From Calonectria ilicicola (Eukaryota > Ascomycota > Sordariomycetes > Hypocreales > Nectriaceae), in assembly GCA_020809705.1 (NCBI GenBank), contig CP085833.1, positions 3,782,001-3,846,000 on the forward strand: a stretch of 64,000 bases of DNA. The letters run 5' to 3'. The position numbers and the translations under genes are program-made. The notes beneath the pieces were generated by a model. That model was not told the origin of the DNA and made no database searches. It worked only from the letters and a program-made list of their open reading frames with translations. How positions within the stretch are numbered: position 1 is the first letter of the stretch; each line of letters starts with the position of its first letter. This document shows, piece after piece, positions 50,431 to 62,150 of the stretch.

Positions 50431-52050
50431 GGAAATATCCTGGCACAAGATGGGACTGGAGTAACTGAACCTGGGATAGATATTAAGAATGGCATTTTAC
50501 TATCTAAAAATATCTATATAGCTTGAGAGCAATGCTTTTAAATAGACCAAAAACTTCCAAAAAATAATATAATATAATTAATGAATATAAATAAGATAAC
50601 CACTGGGCGAGCTGGATATGGGAGGAATCATTGTTAATTAATAGATATTTAGTCTTGAAGACATCTTCCTATGGATGGTTGAGTGCTTGAGAATCGGCAG
50701 TGAAGACGCCCACCCGCTGCCAATAGGAATACGTCGACACTTCCCATTCTTTCTCCTCTTGCGATGGTCTTTCTCCTATGGGTGTAGGCGTCATGACGTC
50801 GCACACAGGTAACTTAAACATGGTATAATGGAATCGGCGTCTATGGAAACTAATTCTCTATGGACTCGCCGATATTGTTGCTGTTGTAGTCTTTTTTGCT
50901 GGAGTTGTAGTCGGCGTTGGGATTGTTAGTTAGTCTTGGTGGCCCTCGTGGCCCTCGTGGTCCTGGCGGTCTTCTTTCGTTTTGTGATCTTCGTGATTGG
51001 TGTGGTCGGCTCGACAAAGCCAAGATCGTTATTGTCACCGCTCTTAGAACCCTCGATTGTGTTCATAGCGTGTGCGTCGGCGACGCCAAGATCTGTACCA
51101 TCTTCACCCAGGAAATTCTGGTTCTGTCTCAACACCATCGCCAATACTTCCGCGTTTTGGCCAAGATGATCCTCAAAGAGGTTCTCCTCCCCAAGTCTGA
51201 GTGAGAGCTCATTCATAGATCCATCGTCTGGGATGTCTCCCAAAAACTCCTCGTCTCCGTTCCAGAGCTCATCGATGTCGCTTTGGCTGTTCTCGTCACC
51301 GTCAACGACTTCGCTTGAGGCGATACCGCAGGTCGCTTTTTCGAGAAGTTCGAACAACTTCTCAGCGTCAAGTTCCCATCCCTTCGCACCCGTGTCGGCT
51401 GAGGAAAAGTGGGAATCAACTTTCCCAGGAAGAGGCATACCGAGGGCCCTCAGCAGGTACGCTTTCGCCGATCGAATTGTCATAGTCACGTCAACCCCGG
51501 CATCGTGGGCTTCTAACGTTAATTTCCGGTCAAGTACGGAGTTCGTACCGTACCAGGATGTGGGGGCAGGATGGACCAGTCCATTCTACACCATCAGACT
51601 TAAATGGTACCGTAAAGATGCGACCGTTACAATAGCTGGCCGTTTCAAACGTTGTGTAAGTATAACTTTTATGCATGTCACGGCGCTATGTGGGGTGAAG
51701 TCCGACTCAGGCCAGCTCAGTATCAGCTCAGGAGATAAAGCGGCACTGCTCAGGTCCCTATGTAGTACCTCATTGAGGTTATTCTATGAACATTGAGGGA
51801 TGCTTATCTGCCAACCGGAATGACGCTAAGCTCCGAGGATCGCTGAACTCCGCATTGTACCCAACTCAATATCCGTTTACGTAACCAAGTTCCCAGTTTT
51901 TTTTCGCTAGCATCCTTGGATCACTCAAAACTCTGCACAAGACCGGTCACGTGTGATATTTTGAATACAAGAAACTCCGTTCACGTGTCCGGTGGTTTGA
52001 ATGCTGCGGCTTTCTTGACGCTGGCCGCACTCCGAGACCCTAGCAAAAGG
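50431..52050. other. Intergenic region with one possible small gene
   Basis: AT-rich 3' flank to about 50650, then mixed composition. It contains the possible ORF 50926-51489 (listed separately). The rest (51490-52050) shows no coding feature and should hold the promoter of the Zn2Cys6 factor at 52051. Confidence 0.4.
50926..51489 (-). CDS. Possible acidic hypothetical protein
   Basis: A 187-codon open frame, strongly acidic in the middle (DGDENSQSDIDELWNGDEEF) with a basic, Thr/Arg-rich end (TKRKKTARTTRATRATKTN). No domain recognised; no signal peptide or membrane segment. The plus strand over part of it also has a 187-codon frame, but with a less protein-like composition. It could be real or chance. 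Confidence 0.3.
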   Translation of the reverse strand: MTMTIRSAKAYLLRALGMPLPGKVDSHFSSADTGAKGWELDAEKLFELLEKATCGIASSEVVDGDENSQSDIDELWNGDEEFLGDIPDDGSMNELSLRLGEENLFEDHLGQNAEVLAMVLRQNQNFLGEDGTDLGVADAHAMNTIEGSKSGDNNDLGFVEPTTPITKITKRKKTARTTRATRATKTN

Positions 52051-54396
52051 ATGGAGCCGATGCCGCACGCTCAGATTCCTCGCAGCCGGCAAGCATGCGA
52101 ACCCTGTCGGTGAGTGTACATGTAAATTTGAGATATGAACGTTGCAATACTATCTATTACTGTAGTCGAAAGAAATCCAAATGCACTGCAGAAAGACCAA
52201 TATGTTCGTTCTGCCAACGGTTAAGTTTGCCATGTGCATATCTTCCGAGAGACAATTCAAGATCAGAGCCATCTGTAAACAAGATCACTAAAACGTGAGC
52301 GATATTTTGGAGACCTAGGTTTGACAAGAGACGTATTAACTGGGGCAGGCGTTCCAAAAAAGGTCGGATTCAGAGGCTTGAGTCTCAGGTATCAGGGATC
52401 TTTGAACTCGTACAGTGAGTTTTGGTTTTAAAAACCCAGCTTCTGCCCATTAGCTCATATTATCGAAATTGTAGGTCTTTGTCAAATACACGGTCTAGTA
52501 CAACAGAGGAATCGACATACACCTTGCATGCAGAATCTTCTGCGGTATCCTCTGACAGTATCACAACCCACCCCTCCCAATCAGCGACAGCTAAAAACAA
52601 GGGCCCCTTGACCTTTTCGGAGGCCGAGTGAGTAGCCATATCACTCAAGAGAAGTAGTCTATCTGATGTTTTAACTAGACCTGATCCTCCATCAAATGTG
52701 CTCGAGTACTTTATAGAAGTGTATCGAACAAAGCTACATCTCCAGCCACTCCTGCTATTTGACCCCACCAACCTACAAACGAGACTTGCCGTCTTCCCGC
52801 GATTTCTTTTGCATAGCTTTCTAGCCCTCACCCTAAAGTTTTCTAGCCATGCATATTTTCACGGAAAAGAATCAAGGGCTGTTCAATTTTATTACCAGTC
52901 CGCCGCAGATGCAACCATGAGGCTTGCTGCCGAAGGCATACCCAGACTGGAAGTGATACAATCTCTATGCTTTCTAGCATTGAAAGATATTTCAGGTACT
53001 AAACGCCTTTGCGACATCGATTTAAATAAATTAATGCTGATAATGCTCAAATTAAGAACGCAATCACCTGAGGGCCTGGATGTCCATCGGGACAGCTTCT
53101 CGGTTAGAAGCGCTCAGGAAATTTGTCCAAGAGGATCCCCGCGATGATTCATTGGCCAGAGATATTAGCCATCGATGCTTTTGGAGCGTATTTATGCTCG
53201 AAACTGTTTTCTTCCCCCAGATATCGACTGTCCCAGAATTTGATAAAGATCGGGATCACCCACCTAGCATAGATCCGCCGCCCTATGTCCCATCCGCTGG
53301 CGCTGAATCCAACGGACCTGATTTGGGGAACCCGGACGATATTACGTTAGACCTGGGCATAAATGCATACTGTGCTCGGATGATTTCAGTTTGGGGGAAT
53401 GTGGCCGTTCTACTTCACAGGATTCGGTTAGGAAATGTGGAAATTCCTTGGGCTCAGGATTCGACATACGTAAAGCTGACAAACCAGCTATTCGAGTACG
53501 AAGCCCAGCTTCCTCATAAACATCTACTCAGAAATCTCTACCCATCCAAGAGGTCCCCAGAAGAGATCCGACAGCAACGAGAGTATTGGCACCCTTGGCT
53601 AACAACACACTTGACACTCCACGCATCATTAGCGTTGCTCAACCACCCTTTTATTCACCTCGTTGCAATACGCCATAAGCCAGACGTGAATATATCTCGC
53701 CTATTCCTTCAGCAAGTTGTGGACCAGGCTCTATTTCACTCGGGTTGGGTCTGCTGGCTTCTCAAGATGTTTGAGGACGTCGCTTTTGAGGTTCATTGTC
53801 CTTTGCTTGGCCATGCGGTTGCGGCGATAGCAACCATCCCGTGGCTATACCAGTTTGCCAAGGATTCCAACGTTCACCAAAAGGCATTATCAGATTTGAA
53901 CAAATGCGAGAGATTCCTAGAGCGGGTATCAATCTCTTGGCCGCATTTATCTCAAAGGGTAAGAGATCGGCCTATTTCATGTGATAGATACATGGCATCG
54001 GTCATAAGATGACACAAAAATATGTGCTAATGGATATTATAGGTTGAAAGTCTACGGAAATTGCAATTAATTGTGGAAGAGAAGCAGAAAGATACAGCGA
54101 ACAAGAGTACAATAGTTAGCATACAGTCATCTCTGCTCTGGGAACTTCTCGATCCGACAATTTCTGCGATTCATACTGATGCCAATACAGTAAATGCGCA
54201 GCCCAAAGACATTCCAGATGCCAAAATGCACATAACCACTCAGTTTGTACACCCTGTGGGCGAAGATCAATCTGGGCAGTCAGCAATTAGCGATAACTCG
54301 CTCGAATTAAGAGACCCTTTCTGGTTGAGTCAACAAGACTTTCAACAAATATCCATCGAAAATTACTTCCCCTTCACTTTAAATGATATCCAATAG
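52051..54396 (+). CDS. Zn2Cys6 transcription factor
   Basis: Predicted 659-aa regulator. Exons 52051-52109, 52166-52294, 52349-52414, 52475-52627, 52679-52995, 53057-53958 and 54043-54396, GT-AG throughout, closing to 660 codons. The zinc cluster is split by intron 1: Cys16, 19, 26, 33, 36 and 43 (C-x2-C-x6-C-x6-C-x2-C-x6-C), followed by a short linker and KKGRIQRLESQVSGIFELVQ, a dimerisation helix. The middle homology region includes LRAWMSIGTASRLEALRK and FWSVFMLETVFFP, which are standard fungal-trans landmarks. An earlier start is unlikely because 52051 directly precedes the cluster. Neighbours: convergent with a GPCR. Targets unknown. Confidence 0.88.
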
Positions 54397-54610
54397 TTCG
54401 CATTGTCTGCACGTTCATCAAGAGGAGAGTCACAAATGATCTCTAGGAGGAGATAGTGAAGGATAGAAGATAAATTCTCTTGATACAATAGACTAAGTTC
54501 TAAAAATGTTATACATAAAAAACTTGATATACATAGAAAACGGTATACATAAGGAATCTGTTATACAAATTAATTGTGAATCTCGTTTCTCGTATCGTAT
54601 TACCCTTCCA

Positions 54611-56033
54611 TTAAGATCGTCTGGAAGGTGGCGCGGCCTCCTCCCGCGGCACCTCATCGGCGTTGCGTCCATGCTGCATACACGATGCCACTCGGAATCC
54701 GCTAAAATTTCGTAATCGACTTGCAAGACCAGCTGCAATTTGCATATTAAACTCAGACACATCTCTGAAAACAACTTGACAAGCATTCCAAGATGCCACG
54801 GTATATATTAGGGCATTCCAGAATCCCTGCAACGGTAGAACAACAGCGCTCATGTACTCCAAAATAATAGAAGATTGGTTCGTATGAATCAATGAATAAA
54901 GGCGGTTAGCGCTAGAAGGAATCCATGTAATAAACATGGCTAGGAAGAATAAAATTGCACATCTGGCGTATGACCATTCAGCGTCAGTCATCGATTGGCG
55001 TTCGGTACTCGTTAAGGTAGTTGTTGTGGATTGCGGGGTAGAGATTCCTCTCTGCCCGTGTCCGTGACTGGGTCGCGGGGTATCAGCACGAGAGCCTGGT
55101 CGGTTGGGATTTTCGGCTGTCACAGAAACAGAGTAGGAGAACGGTGATATCGGCGCGGTCGGCACATTGCAGGTTGATTCGCGGTGGTCTACCAGGACGG
55201 CTTCTTGGCGTCTTTGACCTTCGTCGATGGTTTCAGTAACCACATAAATATCAGTCGTTTTTGTCCATGGGGGATAGTTTTCGGCTTCTTCTAGCTCTTT
55301 TCGAACGAAATCGCGCCACTGCTTGCGGTTCCGATAAATCTCTCCTCCGGTGCGAACATAGATGAATAGGGTTGAGACAATAATGAGCCTAGAGAAGGTG
55401 AGTTAGGAACCCTACAAAATCATGGATCGCGCAATTCAAACTTACCAGATAGGAGCGTAGAAGCTCAGGATTCTCCATAATTCCCACTGGCTGGAGATCC
55501 AGCACCATATTGTAGCATCGCCATATACCCTGGCCCCGTCGCGATCCCTGACGATTAAAAACGTGACAGCAGAAATAGCTGGGATCCCGTAACAGCACAG
55601 TATATACATAATTTCCATTCGTCGGATTGCAGCAGCATTATATCTGTGGTAAAATGTCAGGTAGACATTGATTGCCATAGCTAAAGTCCAAAGCGCATCG
55701 GCAGGCAACAGCCTACAAGCTAGTTAGCATGGTGTTCCCAATGGACATGATGGTGGCTCACATTTGAATCAAAAAAGCCTGCACTTGACATCCAGCAGAG
55801 TTGGGCGAACCAACGTATGATGTAGCCATCAATGTTGCAATATTAGCCACGCCATTGCCAAATGATGCGTAAAAGGCGAGTCGATTGATTGGCTTGTGGA
55901 ATGCATTTGAGAAGCAAAACGTCGTGACGATGAAGATGAAGCCGACAAGCGATAACACTGATCCCACACGTTCCACAATAGCCAATGTCTGGAGGTTTCC
56001 TGCTGTCGGATCCGCCAGTGCGTCTTCGGCCAT
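54611..56033 (-). CDS. cAMP-receptor-like G-protein-coupled receptor
   Basis: Predicted 438-aa seven-helix receptor, related to Dictyostelium cAMP receptors and the fungal GprH/Gpr-type group thought to sense carbon or other nutrients through G proteins. Exons in transcript order: 56033-55762, 55712-55446 and 55388-54611, closing to 439 codons. Approximate helices: 24-43, 50-76, 95-113, 125-145, 170-192, 322-346 and 354-380. Cys82 and Cys161 (IWCWI) sit where the extracellular disulphide is expected. The third intracellular loop is long (about 193-318) and rich in Ser/Thr/Pro, typical of the group. The motif FWNALIYTVASW ends helix 7. Ligand unknown. It is divergent from an MFS transporter. 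Confidence 0.85.
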
Positions 56034-57991
56034 CGGATTATTGGTTGGTGGAGCAGACTTGAGCCAGCCCTTGTTGATCTTCCCTTCTGTTCGAGTTACC
56101 AGACGGGTGTCGTGAACGGATGATAGCAGTCAAGCTTGTGTCCAAAGCTTGTACATGCAAACAAGGTGGTGTCGAGTCGTTGTTGACTCCAAAAAACTGA
56201 TCGTCAGAGCATGAGGATGCCCCTTGAAAAGCTGATGGGGAAGAGAATTGCGCGAGGTTCGCTCCATGGCAGCTGGGAAGGGGACGGCAATTAATTAACA
56301 GTATTTTTCAAGGGCATCAGTCAAAGTCACAGGCAAGAGTGCTTGGATACGGTCCAAGCTTGGTACCTGAACAGGTGGGAGGGAAACCCATCTGGAGATA
56401 CCGTGCGCACACCCACAATATAGGCGCATAACGCCGGGAAATTGACAGGGCTTTAAATACTCCGAATTCCCAAATCAATACACCTTTCATCAAAGAAATG
56501 ATTAATTTTCGGGGAAAATGAATTGGAATGCATAGTAGTACAGAACTGAGTCGAGGAACTTGATCCTGCTGGCTACTGGGCTCTCAAGAGGTGCCTATTC
56601 TTAACGCTCTAAGCGCCATGACGGTCAGCTGCGACGTTTTGGACATGATATGTGACTGGTCTCAGACTTGCTCCGTAACGCTCCAGCCTCGGTGGCTGCA
56701 ACTCAGGTTCGAGGTTTGCGCTTTGGCCATTTGATCCCGCTAGTTCACTGGTATGACGTCCATTCATCTGAGGTTGAAGTGACGCTGGGGCTCCGTTGGG
56801 GCCTGTTTCGTGCTATTTTTTTCTAGAGTGTTTTCGAAGTCGCAAGTTCTGACCAGGAGATGTGGCTATGGCCCCTGGAACACCCCGATCATCACCATCC
56901 CATCGGGTCGCGCAGGGATACGGGCAGAGCTAGTAGCCCCGGATCGGTTAAAAACACTTAAACTGGCGGACGATAATACGACAACGGTTCTTGTGTGCCA
57001 TCTGATGTCACTCGCAATCTGTCTAGACGTGAAGCCAATCAATTTTCATCGACGCTAGGTCCGCTCCATTCGCTTCCAGAATTTATTTACTCCGAAGCCA
57101 CCTCCTCGAGTCGGAGGAGAGTTGGTGAACCGTCGGCAGTGCACTTTTCCGCACGCGGCATGACAGGCAACCATCATGAAGCTTTTCAACCCACCATCCA
57201 ATCTAAAATAAAAGCCATTCATACTGTCTGAACGGATGATGAAAGCCGATGGATGCTTACAATTACAACTGCATTTGTCAGGATCAAGCAGTTGAATCGG
57301 GTCCCGGCCCCCCGTTGGAGCCGTATTAGCCGAGTAGCTGTGCGGTGAGTATCTTGTACCTGATTCCAAAATTTATGCGATGACGGTGGCGGAAATTTCG
57401 CGTTACAGATGCGATCGTAGATCGTGAGAGGGAGCCGGCTGTTGGCTGTGATGAAGCTACACGCACAGTGAATTTGCACTAAAATACGACATGTTTACCC
57501 CTAAATTGGCCTATGGCAATGCCGCAAACAGTACCAGCTTATTAGACTACGTAAAGTTATGACAATGATGAGAACTAATCTGCTGTCCCGAAATTTTTAT
57601 TGAAATGTTAAATCGTGTACTGATGTATAATATACCATCAGCCTCCGATTCCTTGCACGTTGTTCATCATTCATGATTGCCGACTTGATCGGGAAAAGAC
57701 GCGTGCTCGGCGATCATCGCGGAAGAACCGCTGGAGTGGGGGAAACCCCAAAAAACTACATCCTTAGCGAGTGAAGGAACCGCGCTATTCCCATTTATGG
57801 GGTCATATGACAGAGGGTCGGCAATAATTGACGGGAATTGTAGATCGACCCGATGGAGGAATATCAATTTCGCATCGCGTGCACCTGTAAATTGCCCTCT
57901 AAAACATTCACGTCGCGCTCCTCGGTGTCCAATTTTCCTCATTTGAATTCGGCCTGTTGCCAATGGTCGTCTCATCAGTATCCCCGCCAGT
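56034..57991. promoter_or_regulatory. Long divergent intergenic region, GPCR / MFS transporter
   Basis: 1,958 bp with no convincing gene. Several open frames (for example 57667-58221 minus) overlap the MFS exon antisense or lack protein character. The length suggests complex regulation of at least one neighbour. Confidence 0.45.
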
Positions 57992-59477
57992 ATGAATAAC
58001 CCAACATCTTCCACTGCTGCTGCAGAGAAGAGCGGCTCAGAAACAATTACAACCGACACCGAGGTTGAGCAATTGGATGGACTTGAAAGTAAAAAAGCTC
58101 CCTTCTCAGACATCACAAACGGCGAGTCCTTGGAAAAGGGTGGTGAATCCCCGTTAACAACAACCAATCCCAACCCTGATACTCCAACAAACCCTCCAAA
58201 TGTTAATCTCAGCCAAACCACAGACGGAGGCTTGTTGGGGTGGGTGCAAGTGGCAGGGTGCTTTTGTCTCTACTGGAATAGTTTGTAAGTGATTGCCAAC
58301 AGGGAAATGGTTGAATTCGCAAGCTTACACTTTATACTACAGAGGGCTTGTGAATACTTTCGGAGTATTCCAGACATTTTACGAGGATGACTTACTGAGC
58401 AACATGTCATCATCTGCAATTTCTTGGATTGGATCCATACAAATGTTCCTTCTCATGTCCGTTGGTCTTATTATCGGGCCGCTTTATGATGCGGGCCATT
58501 GCCGTGCCTTGGTCGTCACTGGGTCATTTCTTGTCGTTTTTGGCTTCATGATGACGAGTCTCTCCACTTCATACTGGCAAGTCATGCTTGCTCACGGCGT
58601 CTGCGTTGGCCTTGGGACCAGTTTCTTGTCTATCCCGTCGATTGCAATTATTCCAACATACTTCAAGGTCCGCCGCGCAAGGGCAATGAGTACCGCCACA
58701 GTCGGAAGCTGTCTCGGCGGAACCATCTGCCCACTCGTCTTCCAAGCTCTGCAACCGCGCGTTGGCTTTCCTTGGGCTGTCCGCGTGCTTGGCTTCATCT
58801 CGCTTGCTATGTGCTGTTTCTCAATTGCCGTTCTACGCCCTCAACAGAGTGCCAGGCGATTTTCCGGCGTAAAATCGCTAATAGATCCCACGGCGTTCGA
58901 AAGTCCCTCTTACTCAACGTACACTGTGGGAATCTTCTTCAGTAACGTGGCTTGGTTTGTCCCAGTCTTTTACCTGCAGTCATTTGCACTGAACCATGGT
59001 CTCCAAGGTCAGAGCGTGGCTTTATATCTCGTCGCGATTCTTAACGCTGCGTCAATCCCTGGTCGAGTCCTTCTAGCTATGCTATCAGACATATTTGGCC
59101 CTATCAATACATTTGTCTTCATCACAGGGTCCACCGCAATTGTCACATTCTCGTGGGCCGCTGTCCACACCGGTGCAGGCAATATCGCCTTCTCGGTGTT
59201 CTATGGCTTCTTCTCTGGCAGCCTTGTCGCTGTGGCCCCGGTTGTGCTGACATCGTTTACCAAGGATCTGAGTGTTCTGGGAACACGGCTTGGGATGGTA
59301 GCATTTCTGAAAGGAATTGGATCGCTGGTGGGTTCGCCCATTGCCGGTGCCATCCTGGGGAATTCCCAGAATTACCTTGGCGTGCAGTTATTTTCAGGCC
59401 TTTGCTTTACAGTCACCATGTTGTTTATGGTCGCGTTGCGTGTGATACTTAACAAAGACTGGAAAGCGGTTTTGTAA
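57992..59477 (+). CDS. MFS transporter, monocarboxylate-porter type
   Basis: Predicted 475-aa major-facilitator protein of the fungal monocarboxylate transporter-like group (MCH/MCT). Exons 57992-58284 and 58343-59477 with a 58-nt intron. A cytosolic, Thr/Pro/Asn-rich N-tail of about 80 residues precedes helix 1 (GGLLGWVQVAGCFCLYWNSL), then the group's GLVNTFGVFQTFYEDDLL. Twelve helices can be drawn. The loop between helices 4 and 5 holds PTYFKVRRARAMSTATVGSC, typical of the group. The C-tail is short (NKDWKAVL). Close fungal relatives are annotated as riboflavin or monocarboxylate porters, but the substrate cannot be assigned from sequence. Confidence 0.88.
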
Positions 59478-59672
59478 TGACAGAATGCCTACAAAGCACC
59501 CGATACTTTTAAAATACACCATTCTTGGGCGCATTAAATAGAGATGGGTCTCGATAATAATTGACAAAATATTCCAATCCTGTTCACGTGATTAAATACC
59601 GATGTTGCTATATCAAGTCTCCCATCATATGCACTAGCCTTTGAACAAATATTGCTAAGTTATCTGGCCCTT

Positions 59673-62150
59673 CTAAATTAGGTAAAGTTCTGTCAACTTG
59701 ATCTTATGCCAGTACGAAATCCACCCCTCTTGGCAAGGTCTGGATATCAAAGCAACTCGCTCATAGACATTCTTCGAGACTTGCTTTAGTATCAACATTT
59801 CGACGTTATCGCTGAGTGACAACTTGCGGGGCCTAAAAGGGAGATCTTCTGAGTAGCGGTACTTGTCGACATGTGTCATATTATTCCAATCCTCGGTATC
59901 ACTCTTATACTCGTCATCAATTGAGGATCTCCATGTTGTCTCGGTTTCGGTTTTATGTGCTCCTTGCATGATCCGTCGAATTCTGCTGGTTGTTGGGTCC
60001 GTTCCAGAGGATGATGAGGCCATTCCAATAGCACTCGTCGAAAGTCGCTGACCAATTTTAGATGCCGCTCCTCCAAAGCTCTGTCTCGTCGGCAGATTGT
60101 GGTGTTTTCGAGTGCCAAGCACTTTGGGAAACCCCCCTAGCCATTCAGAGAATCCACTTTTTACTTCTTTATAGGATTCGGGGGTCGTTTGCTCTTCGTT
60201 TGATCCTGAAGAAACAGGATCTGATGACCGCATTGCATTGCCTTGGATATCATGTTTCTGTTCTTTGTGAGTGGTCTTGTCCGTGTCGTTAGTTGGCAAT
60301 GGTTTAGCATCATCCTTTGTCTCCTTATCAGTCCGACTTTCAATAGAAGTCCCCGAATTAGATGATGTGTTCTCCAATTTTGTTGATATCGTCATTCCTT
60401 TTGAGGCGCCGGCATCTCTATTGACACAGGGGCCATAATATACTTGCCCAACCAAAAGCACAAACGTTTCTTCCACATTGAGTTCATCGAATTCGTCTGA
60501 GCAATCCACTTCATGTTTGTTCAGAAATAGATAATCCTTTCCACAATGCTGGATAAGCCTTTCTCTAGAAGTCACCTTCCCTTCGAGGCGCATGATTCCA
60601 GAAACCTTGCGACTGAGAAGTGAGAGCTTCAAAGGTGCTCTTTCTGTCCAATCAATAAGACGAAATTGCCAGTTTCGGATATAGTTGGCTCTTAAGTAGC
60701 GTATAGGTGCAGTGACAGAGCCCCAGGACCATGTTGGAGCCTGTCTTAACCGTCGAGACTGTATGTTGGACCAATCTGGAGAGCGGCCCGAAAACACAGT
60801 CCACAATAAATCCCGCCTTGCGTCTCTCTTCCAGAATCCAAACATATAATCGCCCTGCTTCCATATTGGGTCTCGTGCTATATTATCAATTATAGTCAAA
60901 CGATCCTCCGGTCGAGAAGTTTCGCTCTCTCCAATGACCCTCACAATGATTTCCCAGTACCACATTCGACTAGCGACCGGTGAAAATGTGGCCACTGTCG
61001 ACAGGTTTGTGATTCCACAGTAGCTGTATTTAGTGATACTATCATTGAGGGTTTCCACTAGACCAGGGGCCTTGTCCTTTTCGTATAGTGCGTTATCACA
61101 ATAATATGTGATTTCGTTGAATGCCGTAATGGTAATCTGTCTTGGAGACACAAAGGCCTCGGCTGAAGGCCATGCCCTAGAGAATAGAGAACCATCGAAT
61201 CTCTTAACACCATTTCCGAAATTCAAGTCTTTGGTTGTCAATTTCAATGCGATTTGACTCCCTTCTGCACCAATAAAACGCACTGTGCAAGCCGGAGGCA
61301 GCAAATAAGGATCATCGTTTGCGAGAAAGCTTTTGCGGATGTCGCGAATATTTCCTAGCCTGATACATACTGCAGCATTCTTGTAAATGCCTAAAAAGTC
61401 CCTTTCCGCCTGACGCTGGTCTTTCGGGTCATCCTTAAGAACACATAAGGCGTGAATCCAAAGAAAATTGAACCCAAGCTTGAGGGTCAATTCGATCGCA
61501 TCTTGAAAGGCCCGTGGAAGCGTCGCTGTCGCAATCAAAGGCTCTCCATTCTTAACCGCCCCGGAAGCCTCATTTTTACTTTTTTCTTTTCCCAATTCAC
61601 CCTTCTGCGGTCCCCAGACGTAGCTCAATGTAGCATAGAGGTCCTTTTCGTCAGCCTTACTCTCGTGGATGCGAAAGTACCCTTCTTCTTCATCTAGTCT
61701 GAGAACTCGCCTTGGAAGTTGAACTGGTTGTTCTAAAAACGCTCCATGTTTCTCGCCGCACTGGCGATGCTTTGCGGAGCACTCCTGCAGCCAATTCCTA
61801 GCTTGTTTAATAACGTCGTCGGTGATGTCTGTTATGGGACGACGCGCAGTTGTTAATTCAGCGTGTGGGTCACCTTCGTCAGCCCAAGGGTATAAGGTGA
61901 TGAGTTTATTAAGTTTCGATCCAGTGGCCCGGTGTTCCAGTTCAAGCGTCTCCAGCAAAAATTTGCACAACGGGCATTTTTCATGCCGCATAGCCGGGAC
62001 AGCCTGGTGTTTTCTTTCTGTCCATGGCCATGATCCCACCATATCTTTGCAATCACCACAGTAAAATTTTTTGGGGTCTCCTAGATCATTGGCTGACACT
62101 TCATAGGTTGGCTCATTGGGGGTTTGGGCATCGTAACATGGAAGGGCCAT
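59673..62150 (-). CDS. HET-domain protein
   Basis: Intronless predicted 825-aa protein of the heterokaryon-incompatibility (HET) class, which in studied cases triggers cell death on non-self recognition. Start 62150 (MALPCYDAQT) was preferred over an in-frame ATG at 62267, whose extra 39 residues look like leader. An N-terminal CGDC (31-34) and CPLC (59-62) pair may bind zinc. The HET region runs from YATLSYVWGPQKG (172) through LPRAFQDAIELTLKLGFNFL (211-230) and LGIYKNAA (253-260). The usual WIDSLCI box reads WIHALCV (231-237). The C-terminal third is low-complexity Ser/Thr/Lys, ending in a short ordered tail (ERVALISRPCQEGWISYWHK). No partner NLR-type gene lies in the window. Confidence 0.87.
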   Translation of the reverse strand: MALPCYDAQTPNEPTYEVSANDLGDPKKFYCGDCKDMVGSWPWTERKHQAVPAMRHEKCPLCKFLLETLELEHRATGSKLNKLITLYPWADEGDPHAELTTARRPITDITDDVIKQARNWLQECSAKHRQCGEKHGAFLEQPVQLPRRVLRLDEEEGYFRIHESKADEKDLYATLSYVWGPQKGELGKEKSKNEASGAVKNGEPLIATATLPRAFQDAIELTLKLGFNFLWIHALCVLKDDPKDQRQAERDFLGIYKNAAVCIRLGNIRDIRKSFLANDDPYLLPPACTVRFIGAEGSQIALKLTTKDLNFGNGVKRFDGSLFSRAWPSAEAFVSPRQITITAFNEITYYCDNALYEKDKAPGLVETLNDSITKYSYCGITNLSTVATFSPVASRMWYWEIIVRVIGESETSRPEDRLTIIDNIARDPIWKQGDYMFGFWKRDARRDLLWTVFSGRSPDWSNIQSRRLRQAPTWSWGSVTAPIRYLRANYIRNWQFRLIDWTERAPLKLSLLSRKVSGIMRLEGKVTSRERLIQHCGKDYLFLNKHEVDCSDEFDELNVEETFVLLVGQVYYGPCVNRDAGASKGMTISTKLENTSSNSGTSIESRTDKETKDDAKPLPTNDTDKTTHKEQKHDIQGNAMRSSDPVSSGSNEEQTTPESYKEVKSGFSEWLGGFPKVLGTRKHHNLPTRQSFGGAASKIGQRLSTSAIGMASSSSGTDPTTSRIRRIMQGAHKTETETTWRSSIDDEYKSDTEDWNNMTHVDKYRYSEDLPFRPRKLSLSDNVEMLILKQVSKNVYERVALISRPCQEGWISYWHKIKLTELYLI

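Noticed and set aside
57667..58221. 184-codon open frame, minus strand
   Set aside because: Overlaps the MFS first exon antisense; low-complexity reading and no domain.
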